Positions 6,945 to 13,530 of a stretch of 13,530 nucleotides of DNA are shown here, in pieces (position 1 is the first letter of the stretch; the number at the start of each line of letters is the position of its first letter). The position numbers and the translations under genes are program-made. Source of the DNA: Bacteroidales bacterium Bact_16 (GTDB taxonomy: Bacteria; Bacteroidota; Bacteroidia; Bacteroidales; UBA932); contig LUZH01000024.1 of NCBI GenBank assembly GCA_001602885.1, forward strand, positions 1 through 13,530. The letters run 5' to 3'. The notes below the pieces were generated by a model. That model was not told the DNA's origin and made no database searches. It saw nothing but the letters and a program-made list of their open reading frames with translations.

Positions 6945-9900
6945 TTAGACCAGGCCTTTGCCGTGGCAGTTCTTGTACTTAAGCCCGCTTCCGCAAGGGC
7001 AGGGATCGTTGCGGCCCACCTTCTTGTCCACCTTGACCGGGGTGTTGGCCTTCTGCTCGCCGTTGGTGCTCAGGTCGCTGTGGCGGGTCTGGTAGCGGCT
7101 CATGTCGGTCTGCGGACGGACGGCGCGCTGCGGCTGCTGCGGGCGGTCCTGAAGCGGGACGAACGCCTTGAAGAGGAAGGACAGGACGTCCTGGTTGAGC
7201 GTCTCCAGCATCGAGGCGAAGAGGTTGTAGCTCTCCAGCTTGTAGACCACGACGGGGTCTTTCTGCTCGTAGGAGGCGTTCTGGACGCTCTGCTTGAGGT
7301 CGTCCATCTCGCGGAGATGCTCCTTCCAGTGCTCATCGATCTGGTAGAGGATGATATTCTTGCTCAGGGTCTTGGCGATCTCGCGGCCTTCGGAGTTGTA
7401 GGCCTGCTCGAGGTTGACCGAGAGGGTCATCTGCTTGCGGCCGTCGGAGATGGGGATGGCGATGTTCTGATACATCGAGCCCTGCTTCTCGTAGACTTCC
7501 TTGATGATCGGGTAGAGGCGCTCCACGAGCGTGTCCATGCGGCGCTTGTAGACTTCCTGCATGTGCGCGACCATGATGTCCTCGATCTCGATGGGCTTGG
7601 CCTTCTCGTAGGTCTGCTCGTCCAGGCCGGAGTCGATGGAGAGCTGGGCCATCAGCGAGCTCTCGAACTCCTCGAAAGTATAGCCCTTGTTGCGCTCGAC
7701 GAAGAGCTCGGCCGTATCTTTCATCATATTCTGGAGGTCGATCTCCACCTTCTCGCCGCTGATGGCGTTGCGGCGGCGGGAGTAGACGGCTTCACGCTGG
7801 TAGTTCATCACGTCGTCGTATTCGAGCAGGCGCTTGCGGATGCCGAAGTTGTTTTCCTCGACTTTCTTCTGCGCGTTCTCGATGGCGTTGGAGAGCATGT
7901 TGCTCTCGAGGGCTTCGTTCTCGCCCATGCCGAGCTTGTCCACCATGGAGGCGATGCGCTCGGAGCCGAACAGACGCATCAGCTTGTCTTCCAGGGAGAT
8001 GTAGAACGTGGAGGAACCCGGGTCGCCCTGACGGCCGGCGCGGCCGCGCAGCTGGCGGTCGACGCGGCGGGAGTCGTGGCGCTCCGTGCCGATGATGGCG
8101 AGGCCGCCCTTGGCCTTGACATCGGGGGAAAGCTTGATATCGGTACCACGGCCGGCCATGTTGGTGGCGATGGTCACGGCCGAAGTCTGGCCGGCCTGCG
8201 CCACAATCTCGGCCTCGCGGGCGTGCTCCTTGGCGTTGAGCACGTTGTGGCGGATGCCGCGCATCCGGAGCATGCGGCTCAGGAGCTCGGAGGTCTCGAC
8301 GTCGGTCGTGCCGACGAGCACCGGACGGCCCGCTTCGGAGAGCTCCACGATGCGGTCGATCACGGCGGCGTATTTGGCTTTCTTGGTCTTGTAGATGAGG
8401 TCGTTCTGGTCGTCGCGGATGACCGGGCGGTTGGTCGGGATCACCATCACGTCGAGCTTGTAGATGCTCCAGAACTCACCCGCCTCGGTCTCGGCCGTAC
8501 CGGTCATGCCGGCCAGCTTGTGGTACATGCGGAAGTAGTTCTGCAGGGTGATGGTCGCGAAGGTCTGGGTCGCACCCTCCACCTTGACGTTTTCCTTGGC
8601 CTCGACGGCCTGGTGCAGACCGTCGCTCCAGCGGCGGCCTTCCATGATACGGCCCGTGGACTCGTCCACGATCTTGATCTTGCCGTCCATGATGACGTAG
8701 TCGACGTCCTTCTCGAACATCGTGTAGGCCTTGAGGAGCTGGATCACGGTGTGGACGCGCTCGCTCTTGGTGGAGAACTCCGTCATCAGTTCGTCCTTCT
8801 TCTGCTGCTTCTCGGCGAGCGGAAGGTCGGTGTGCTCGATCTCGGCGACGCGGGAACCCACGTCCGGCAGGACGAAGAAGTCCTCCTCGCCCACCGCCTT
8901 CGCCAGCACGTCGTGGCCCTTGTCGGTCATGTCCACGGAGTGCAGCTGCTCGTTGATCACGAAGAAGAGCGGGTCGGTGACGACCGGCATCTCCTTCTCG
9001 TTGTCCTGCATATAGTAGTTCTCCGCCTTCTGGAGGAGCACCTTCATGCCCGGCTCGGAGAGGAACTTGATGAGCGGCTGGTACTTCGGGAGGCCCTTGT
9101 GGGCCCGCAGGAGGAGCTTGCCGCCTTCGGCCTCGTCGCCCTCGGCAATCTTCTTCTTGGCTTCGTTGAGCACCTGGTTGACCAGGCTGCGCTGCTCCTG
9201 GTAGAGCCGCTCCACGAAGGGGCGGAACTGCATGAACTGCGCCTCGTCGGCTTCGTTGCGCGTGATCGGGCCGGAGATGATGAGCGGGGTCCGGGCGTCG
9301 TCGATGAGCACGGAGTCCACCTCATCCACGATGGCGAAGTGGTGCTTGCGCTGCACCAGGTCCTGCATCGAGATGGCCATGTTGTCGCGGAGGTAGTCGA
9401 AACCGAATTCGTTGTTCGTACCGAACGTGATGTCGCACTCGTAGGCCTTGCGGCGGGCGTCGGAGTTGGGCTGATGCTTGTCGATGCAGTCCACGGACAG
9501 GCCGTGGAACATATAGAGCGGGCCCATCCACTCGGAGTCACGCTTGGACAGGTAGTCGTTGACGGTCACCATGTGGACGCCCTTGCCGGCAAGGGCGTTC
9601 AGGAACACCGGGAGCGTGGCCACGAGGGTCTTGCCTTCGCCCGTCGCCATCTCGGCGATCTTGCCCTGGTGCAGGGCGATGCCGCCGATCAGCTGGACGT
9701 CGTAGTGGACCATGTCCCAGGTGATTTCGTTGCCGCCGGCCATCCAGTGGTTGGCGTAGACGGCCTTGTCGCCCTCGATCGTGACGAAGTCGTGGTTGAC
9801 GCTCAGGGCGCGGTCGAAGTCGGTGGCCTCGACCGTGATGGTCTCATGCTCCTTGAAGCGGCGGGCCGTGCTCTTGACGATGGAGAAAGCCTCGGGGAGG

Positions 9901-10220
9901 ATCTCCTCCAGGCACTTCTCGATGGCGTCGTCCTCGTCCTTGACCAGCTTGTCGGACTCGCCGGCGAGCTTTTCCTTCTCGGAGATGGGGATGTCCTTCT
10001 CGAGCTCGCGCTTGATCTCGGCGATCCGGTCCTCGAAGGGTTTCTCGACCTCCTGCAGGCGGGCACGGAGGGCGGCGGAACGGGCGCGGAGCCCGTCGTC
10101 GCTCAGGGCGTCGATCTCGGGATAGACAGCAAGTATCTTGTCCAGTGTAGGCTTGACGGCTTTGTAGTCTCTTTCGGACTTGGAGCCGAAGATCTTGCCT
10201 ATAATAGATGCAAATGACAT
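6945..10220 (-). CDS. secA: Preprotein translocase ATPase SecA
   Basis: SecA is the motor that pushes unfolded precursors through SecYEG using ATP. All hallmarks are present in this 1091-residue protein: Walker A MATGEGKT at 191-198, the [15 protein letters not shown] block at 299-313, [14 protein letters not shown] (566-579), [13 protein letters not shown] (685-697) and [16 protein letters not shown] (722-737) in the second helicase domain. The C-terminal zinc/SecB-binding motif [18 protein letters not shown] has C1074, C1076, C1085 and H1086. It is longer than the 901-residue Escherichia coli protein; the extra length lies partly in the preprotein-crosslinking region (about 340-450), as is usual in Bacteroidetes. 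Start ATG 10220-10218 gives [14 protein letters not shown], the expected N-terminus. It is the only Sec gene in view and supplies the export route for the lipoproteins encoded downstream. Confidence 0.98.
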   Translation of the reverse strand: MSFASIIGKIFGSKSERDYKAVKPTLDKILAVYPEIDALSDDGLRARSAALRARLQEVEKPFEDRIAEIKRELEKDIPISEKEKLAGESDKLVKDEDDAIEKCLEEILPEAFSIVKSTARRFKEHETITVEATDFDRALSVNHDFVTIEGDKAVYANHWMAGGNEITWDMVHYDVQLIGGIALHQGKIAEMATGEGKTLVATLPVFLNALAGKGVHMVTVNDYLSKRDSEWMGPLYMFHGLSVDCIDKHQPNSDARRKAYECDITFGTNNEFGFDYLRDNMAISMQDLVQRKHHFAIVDEVDSVLIDDARTPLIISGPITRNEADEAQFMQFRPFVERLYQEQRSLVNQVLNEAKKKIAEGDEAEGGKLLLRAHKGLPKYQPLIKFLSEPGMKVLLQKAENYYMQDNEKEMPVVTDPLFFVINEQLHSVDMTDKGHDVLAKAVGEEDFFVLPDVGSRVAEIEHTDLPLAEKQQKKDELMTEFSTKSERVHTVIQLLKAYTMFEKDVDYVIMDGKIKIVDESTGRIMEGRRWSDGLHQAVEAKENVKVEGATQTFATITLQNYFRMYHKLAGMTGTAETEAGEFWSIYKLDVMVIPTNRPVIRDDQNDLIYKTKKAKYAAVIDRIVELSEAGRPVLVGTTDVETSELLSRMLRMRGIRHNVLNAKEHAREAEIVAQAGQTSAVTIATNMAGRGTDIKLSPDVKAKGGLAIIGTERHDSRRVDRQLRGRAGRQGDPGSSTFYISLEDKLMRLFGSERIASMVDKLGMGENEALESNMLSNAIENAQKKVEENNFGIRKRLLEYDDVMNYQREAVYSRRRNAISGEKVEIDLQNMMKDTAELFVERNKGYTFEEFESSLMAQLSIDSGLDEQTYEKAKPIEIEDIMVAHMQEVYKRRMDTLVERLYPIIKEVYEKQGSMYQNIAIPISDGRKQMTLSVNLEQAYNSEGREIAKTLSKNIILYQIDEHWKEHLREMDDLKQSVQNASYEQKDPVVVYKLESYNLFASMLETLNQDVLSFLFKAFVPLQDRPQQPQRAVRPQTDMSRYQTRHSDLSTNGEQKANTPVKVDKKVGRNDPCPCGSGLKYKNCHGKGLV

Positions 10221-10250
10221 TTTCTAAAGGTTTTGGGTTTTTCAATCTCC

Positions 10251-10270
10251 TCACGCGCACAAGCGCGCAA
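10251..10270 (-). promoter_or_regulatory. Hairpin at the 5' end of the secA transcript
   Basis: On the minus strand TTGCGCGC-TTGT-GCGCGTGA can fold into a stem with a CGCGC/GCGCG core, extended by G-U and one A-U pair, around a four-base loop. It lies directly downstream of the predicted secA promoter, so it would form the extreme 5' end of the mRNA, about 30 nt before the ATG. No T-run follows, so it is not an intrinsic terminator. It may stabilise the message or be a control element. Confidence 0.45.
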
Positions 10271-10275
10271 TCGTA

Positions 10276-10307
10276 CAAAGATAATCAATTGTCCTGTCAT
10301 CTGCAAA
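10276..10307 (-). promoter_or_regulatory. secA: secA promoter, Bacteroidetes primary sigma type
   Basis: On the minus strand TTTG (10307-10304) is followed after exactly 20 nt by TATCTTTG (10283-10276), a perfect match to the Bacteroidetes -33/-7 consensus TTTG and TAnnTTTG. Transcription would begin near 10270 and leave a leader of about 50 nt before the secA ATG. It is the only clear consensus promoter seen among the minus-strand genes and could drive secA, bactofilin and possibly everything to the left edge. Confidence 0.8.
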
Positions 10308-10328
10308 AACTCTTCCACGCACCGTTTA

Positions 10329-12848
10329 TTACTTCACGAGGATGTTCGTCTTGACGGTGGCATAGTCGCTGGACACGCTCAGGGTGGCCATTCCGGGCAC
10401 TCCGCGCAGGGAGCGCACGACTGCCAGGGCCTTGCCGCTGAACAGCGCCTTGACATTGCCCTTGAGTGACAAAGTGTCAGCGGCGTTGCCGTTGTCCACG
10501 CCCACCAGCTCGCCGTCGCCCGTCACGCTGAAGTGCAGCAGGTCGGCGGCCGTCGGCACCACGCGCCCGTCGGCGTCCAGGGCCTCGACGGTCACGTAGG
10601 AGAGGTCATAGCCGTCGGACGCGATCGTCGTGCGGTCGGGCGTCAGGCGCAGGGTCACGGGCGCGCCTGCGGTGTAGCGCGCGTCGCGCGCCACTTCCTT
10701 GCCGCCCTTGTAGGACACGACCTCGATGCGGCCCGGCTCGAACGGCACGGCGTTCCACTGGACGTGGAGCACGTCGCGCGTCTTGGACTGCCGGCCCCAG
10801 GACTCGCCGTTGACGAAGAGTTCCACCTCGTCGGCGTTGTTGTAGTATGCCCAGATGTCCACCGGCTCGCCTTCCTTCCAGTTCCAGTGCGGGAAAAGGT
10901 GCAGCACGGTCTTGTCCGTCCATTCCGACTGGTAGAGCCAGTAGGCGTCTTTCGGGAAGCCGGCGAGGTCCACCACGCCGAAATACGAGCTGCGCGACGG
11001 CCAGCCGTACGGCGTGGGCTCGCCCAGGTAGTCGAAGCCGGTCCAGATGAAGGTGCCGGCGATGAAGTCGCGGTCGCGCACGGCGATCCACGCATCTTCG
11101 TGGAAGTCCGCCCAGGGGGCGGAGCAGGCGTCGTAGGCCGTCACCTGGTGGTTCCAGTCCACTTCGTCCTCGGCGGTGTACTGCCAGCCGCGGCTCGGCA
11201 GCTTGTATCTGCGCGTCGAGGGCTGGAAATAGACGCCGCGGCTGTTGAGCGACGAGACGGTCTCGGAGCCGAGCAGCGGCTTGCCCGGGAACCAGACGCG
11301 GCACGAATCATACAGCTGCGGGTGATAATTGAAGCCATAGACATCCAGCGCGCCGCTGCGCAGCAGGTTGTTGCCGGGCCAGACGCCGTTGCAGCCGGCC
11401 GTGATGGCGCGGGTGGTGTCCAGGTCGCGGATGATCTGCGCCATGTGGCGCGTCAGCAGGATGTTGGGATTGTTCTCCGAAGGATCGCTCTGGCCGAGCG
11501 AATGGATGAAGTTGAGCAGGTCGTTGGCCTGTTCGGGGGTCAGGTTGGCGATGTCGTCCGTGCGCGAGTCGCTCTGCTCCAGGATCTCGTTGCCGATGCT
11601 CCACATCACCACCGAAGGGTGGTTGCTGTCGCGCCGGACGAAGTCCTGCACGTCGCGGACGTGCCACTCGTCGAAGAAGCGGGCGTAGTCGTAGCGCGTC
11701 TTGCGCTTGCGCCACATGTCCATCGCCTCGTCCATCACCAGGAAGCCCATCTCGTCGCAGAGGTCGAGCAGCTCGGGCGCGGGCGGGTTGTGCGAGGTGC
11801 GGATGGCGTTGACGCCCATATCCCGCAGGATCTGCAGTTCGCGCTGCAGCGCGCGGGAATGCACGGCCGTGCCCAGGCAGCCCATGTCGTGGTGCAGGCA
11901 CACGCCCAGCATCTTGACCGGGCGGCCGTTGAGGATGAAGCCGCGGTCGGCGTCCCACTCCGTGGTCCGCACGCCGAAGCGGGTGGCGTAGGTGTCTTTG
12001 ATTTCGCCGGTGGAGACCGTCACCCGGGCTGTATAGAGATAGGGATCGTCGACGTCCCAGCGGTGCGGCCTGTCGAGCGTCAGCGTCGTCTTGAAGACGG
12101 GCGCGCCCAGCTCGTAGGAGCGGGCGACCGTCCGCCCGCGCGCATCCAGGATGCGGATGTCGAAGCGGACCATCTGGCCGGGCAGGCTGCCCTCCGTCTG
12201 CACGGACACGGCGACCTTCGCCTCCTTGTCGGTAATCTCCGTCGGCTGGACAAAGACGCCGTCATAGGCCACCCTGAGCCGTTCCGTGACCACCAGCCGG
12301 ACGTTGCGGTAGATGCCGCAGCCGGCATACCAGCGGGAATTGGGCTGGTCGGCGTTGTCGCAGCGGACGGCAATCACGTTGTCCCCCGGCTCCAGGAGCG
12401 GGGAGATATCATAATCGAAGGAGCTGTATCCATACGGGCGCGTACCCAGGCGCACGCCGTTGACATACACGGAGCTGTTCATGAACACGCCGTCGAATTC
12501 CACGTGCGCGGCCTTGGCCGGCAGGCCCTTCCCGTCGAAGAACGTGTCCGGCATCCGGAAATGCTTGCGGTACCAGCCGATGCCGCCCGGCAGGGCGCCG
12601 CCGCTCGGTGTGGAAGGATTGTCGGCGGAGAACTCGCCCTCGATGCTCCAGTCGTGGGGCAGGTGCAGCACCCGCCACCCGGTATCGTCGCACTCCGGAT
12701 CCGCATAGCACGGATCGTCACCCAGCGTGAATTTCCAGTCGAAATTGAAATCTTCGCCGCGCTTCGGCGCGCCGGTCTCCGGCCGGCAGCCAGCCAGCAG
12801 CGCCACCAGCGCCATCAGCGGCAAAATGGTTATCAGATAGCGTCTCAT
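10329..12848 (-). CDS. Glycoside hydrolase family 2 lipoprotein, beta-galactosidase-like
   Basis: This is an 839-residue exo-glycosidase of family GH2. The start ATG 12848-12846 was chosen because it gives MRRYLITILPLMALVALLAGC, a clean lipoprotein signal (C21); the frame stays open 32 codons further upstream but that extension has no signal character. The order is N-terminal jelly-roll domain (to about 190, with SRWYAGCGIYRNV at 171-183), an immunoglobulin-like domain, the TIM barrel (about 300-615), a DUF4982-like domain (about 658-720) and a GH2 C-terminal Ig-like domain (about 733-839). The acid/base is E421 in MWSIGNE, the nucleophile E529 in LLGSETVSS. The architecture is typical of Bacteroidetes beta-galactosidases, though substrate cannot be read from sequence. 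It ends with tandem TAA stops and has no terminator before the secA promoter. No SusC/SusD genes are adjacent. Confidence 0.93.
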   Translation of the reverse strand: MRRYLITILPLMALVALLAGCRPETGAPKRGEDFNFDWKFTLGDDPCYADPECDDTGWRVLHLPHDWSIEGEFSADNPSTPSGGALPGGIGWYRKHFRMPDTFFDGKGLPAKAAHVEFDGVFMNSSVYVNGVRLGTRPYGYSSFDYDISPLLEPGDNVIAVRCDNADQPNSRWYAGCGIYRNVRLVVTERLRVAYDGVFVQPTEITDKEAKVAVSVQTEGSLPGQMVRFDIRILDARGRTVARSYELGAPVFKTTLTLDRPHRWDVDDPYLYTARVTVSTGEIKDTYATRFGVRTTEWDADRGFILNGRPVKMLGVCLHHDMGCLGTAVHSRALQRELQILRDMGVNAIRTSHNPPAPELLDLCDEMGFLVMDEAMDMWRKRKTRYDYARFFDEWHVRDVQDFVRRDSNHPSVVMWSIGNEILEQSDSRTDDIANLTPEQANDLLNFIHSLGQSDPSENNPNILLTRHMAQIIRDLDTTRAITAGCNGVWPGNNLLRSGALDVYGFNYHPQLYDSCRVWFPGKPLLGSETVSSLNSRGVYFQPSTRRYKLPSRGWQYTAEDEVDWNHQVTAYDACSAPWADFHEDAWIAVRDRDFIAGTFIWTGFDYLGEPTPYGWPSRSSYFGVVDLAGFPKDAYWLYQSEWTDKTVLHLFPHWNWKEGEPVDIWAYYNNADEVELFVNGESWGRQSKTRDVLHVQWNAVPFEPGRIEVVSYKGGKEVARDARYTAGAPVTLRLTPDRTTIASDGYDLSYVTVEALDADGRVVPTAADLLHFSVTGDGELVGVDNGNAADTLSLKGNVKALFSGKALAVVRSLRGVPGMATLSVSSDYATVKTNILVK

Positions 12849-12853
12849 ATCCG

Positions 12854-12861
12854 CAAAAATA
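12854..12861 (-). promoter_or_regulatory. Candidate -7 box just before the glycosidase start
   Basis: TATTTTTG on the minus strand fits TAnnTTTG and ends 5 nt before the chosen ATG, so the transcript would begin at or within a few bases of the start codon (leaderless or nearly so). No TTTG or TTG is found at the expected -33 distance, so the site is weak or needs an activator. It also argues for the ATG at 12848 rather than an earlier start. Confidence 0.4.
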
Positions 12862-12872
12862 GCAATTTTCTC

Positions 12873-12887
12873 CTGAATCATATTCAG
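12873..12887. repeat. Perfect inverted repeat, possible operator
   Basis: CTGAAT-CAT-ATTCAG has perfect 6-base arms around three bases. It is centred 32 nt upstream of the glycosidase ATG and overlaps the -33 region of its candidate promoter, which is where a repressor or activator would bind. No regulator gene is next to it in the window. Confidence 0.4.
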
Positions 12888-12895
12888 CCCCTGCA

Positions 12896-12905
12896 ATCCG
12901 CGGAT
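12896..12905. repeat. Ten-base palindrome in the divergent spacer
   Basis: ATCCGCGGAT is a perfect palindrome about midway in the 116-nt spacer between the divergent glycosidase and transposase-family genes. A 10-base palindrome can occur by chance. It is listed because it sits beside a second inverted repeat, and because RAYT-type genes are often flanked by palindromic elements. Confidence 0.3.
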
Positions 12906-12964
12906 CCCTCTTGGTATTTTGGCATATAATCTCCATTTTTGCACAAAACCAGACTCTTTGAACT

Positions 12965-13530
12965 ATGAAAAACATCCTTCTTGACCTGGCCATTGGCCTC
13001 CCCTACGTAAAAGGGCAGAATCTCCCTGTCCGCAACTGCTGGCATTTCTCCACCGACGGCACCGCCCGGGACGTCCTGTTCCGGGACCGCGACGATTTTG
13101 TCGCCGGGATGAACCGGATTTACACGCTCGCCCGGAAATACGGCATCGTCATCCTGGCATTCTGCCTGATGGACAATCACCTGCACTTTATCCTGTACGG
13201 AGATTTCGACGCCTGCAACCGCTTTATGCATGAGTATGTACGGCAGACCTCCGCATTGATCGCACGCAAGTACGGGCTGAGTGCCGAACTGCGCCGGCTT
13301 CCCATCCACCACCAGGTCATCACGGATGACGGATATCTCAAGACCGCCATCTGTTATGTGATCAAGAATCCCGTCGTCGCCGGCCTCCCCTATCTTGTCC
13401 AGGACTACCCCTGGTCCAGCGGCCCCTTGTATTTCAGAGGAGGCCTCACCTGGGCGACACCGGACCGAGGAAGAAAACACACTTTAACCGGCATGTCCGT
13501 CAAGCAGCGAGAGAATCTGCTCCATACCAG
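12965..13530 (+). CDS. Y1/RAYT-like transposase-family protein (C-terminus beyond window)
   Basis: The frame opens at ATG 12965, six bases after an in-frame TGA, and remains open to the window end (188 codons). WHFSTDGTARDVLFRDRDDF, FCLMDNHLHFIL, a helical segment HEYVRQTSALIARKYGL, and YLKTAICYVIKNPVVAGL followed by DYPWSS match the Y1 transposase (IS200/REP-associated) fold in order. H72 and H74 in NHLH form the metal-binding HUH pair. Y103 is the likeliest catalytic tyrosine, though alignment is needed to be sure. The distal NPVxAGL/DYPWSS block is typical of single-copy RAYT-like proteins rather than classical IS200. These enzymes cut single-stranded DNA at palindromic repeats; many are immobile chromosomal genes. 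No transposon ends or accessory gene are visible, and the spacer upstream has no clear promoter. Confidence 0.85.
   Translation, partial: MKNILLDLAIGLPYVKGQNLPVRNCWHFSTDGTARDVLFRDRDDFVAGMNRIYTLARKYGIVILAFCLMDNHLHFILYGDFDACNRFMHEYVRQTSALIARKYGLSAELRRLPIHHQVITDDGYLKTAICYVIKNPVVAGLPYLVQDYPWSSGPLYFRGGLTWATPDRGRKHTLTGMSVKQRENLLHT

Noticed and set aside
6963..10217. Open frame of over 1000 codons on the plus strand opposite secA, and similar long plus-strand frames opposite the other minus-strand genes
   Set aside because: The frame is codon-aligned with secA, so its stops would need TTA, CTA or TCA codons in secA, which GC-rich genes avoid. The product is low-complexity Val/Leu/Asp/His-rich sequence with no known domain, while the minus strand encodes a complete SecA. 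The same holds opposite the glycosidase and fimbrial genes.
10251..10270. Hairpin as a terminator for the glycosidase gene
   Set aside because: No T-run follows on the minus strand, and it lies downstream of the secA promoter, so it would interrupt the secA leader.
12849..12944. Longer N-terminus of the glycosidase starting at 12944 or at the intervening ATG
   Set aside because: The extra residues are not conserved-looking and would bury the lipoprotein signal peptide; the candidate -7 box would lie inside the coding region.
12884..13480. Minus-strand open frame of about 200 codons opposite the transposase-family gene
   Set aside because: It has no recognisable domain, runs into the glycosidase promoter region, and the plus strand shows clear Y1/RAYT motifs.
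1..13530. CRISPR arrays, tRNA or rRNA genes, toxin-antitoxin pairs, phage or integrative-element modules
   Set aside because: No regularly spaced repeats, tRNA-like cloverleaf, rRNA sequence or recognisable module genes were seen on either strand.

Overview
The window reads as chromosomal DNA of a GC-rich member of the Bacteroidales. Four things point there: Mfa/FimA-like fimbrillin lipoproteins beside DUF5119 and DUF3575 proteins (families essentially confined to Bacteroidetes), a long SecA of 1091 residues with a C-terminal zinc motif, a Bacteroidetes-type promoter (TTTG, 20 nt, TAnnTTTG) before secA, and start sites that mostly lack a Shine-Dalgarno sequence. The high GC content suggests an Alistipes/Rikenellaceae-like or related uncultured gut or rumen lineage, but the sequence alone does not settle the genus.

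Layout: from about 12.85 kb down to position 1 every gene is on the minus strand. In transcription order they are a lipoprotein glycoside hydrolase family 2 enzyme (12848-10329), a 108-nt spacer with the secA promoter, secA (10220-6945), a bactofilin (6933-6430), an OmpA-like/DUF3575 outer-membrane protein (6402-5104), a DUF5119 lipoprotein (5107-4082), and four fimbrillin-family lipoproteins (4042-3047, 3038-1983, 1964-714 and 711 to beyond position 1). Spacings from secA onward are 11, 27, -4, 39, 8, 18 and 2 nt. I see no standard promoter or terminator inside this run, so one long transcription unit is possible. At the right edge a single plus-strand gene, a Y1/RAYT-like transposase-family protein (12965 to beyond 13530), diverges from the glycosidase across a 116-nt spacer with two small palindromes.

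How the genes may work together: the DUF3575, DUF5119 and four fimbrillin genes look like a surface fimbria or adhesin locus of the Bacteroidetes type V pilus kind. In such systems lipoprotein precursors cross the inner membrane by Sec, are lipidated and reach the surface, and are then cut after a basic residue to allow strand-exchange polymerisation. Two fimbrillins (3047-4042 and 1983-3038) are clear tandem paralogues. The DUF5119 protein shares their C-terminal V-x-D-W-D-G ending. The tight link to secA and a bactofilin is notable but may be no more than neighbourhood. The glycosidase appears to be a stand-alone lipoprotein enzyme with no SusC/SusD genes in view.

No tRNA, rRNA, CRISPR array, integron or complete insertion sequence was recognised. 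The many long open frames opposite the real genes are by-products of GC-rich codon use.
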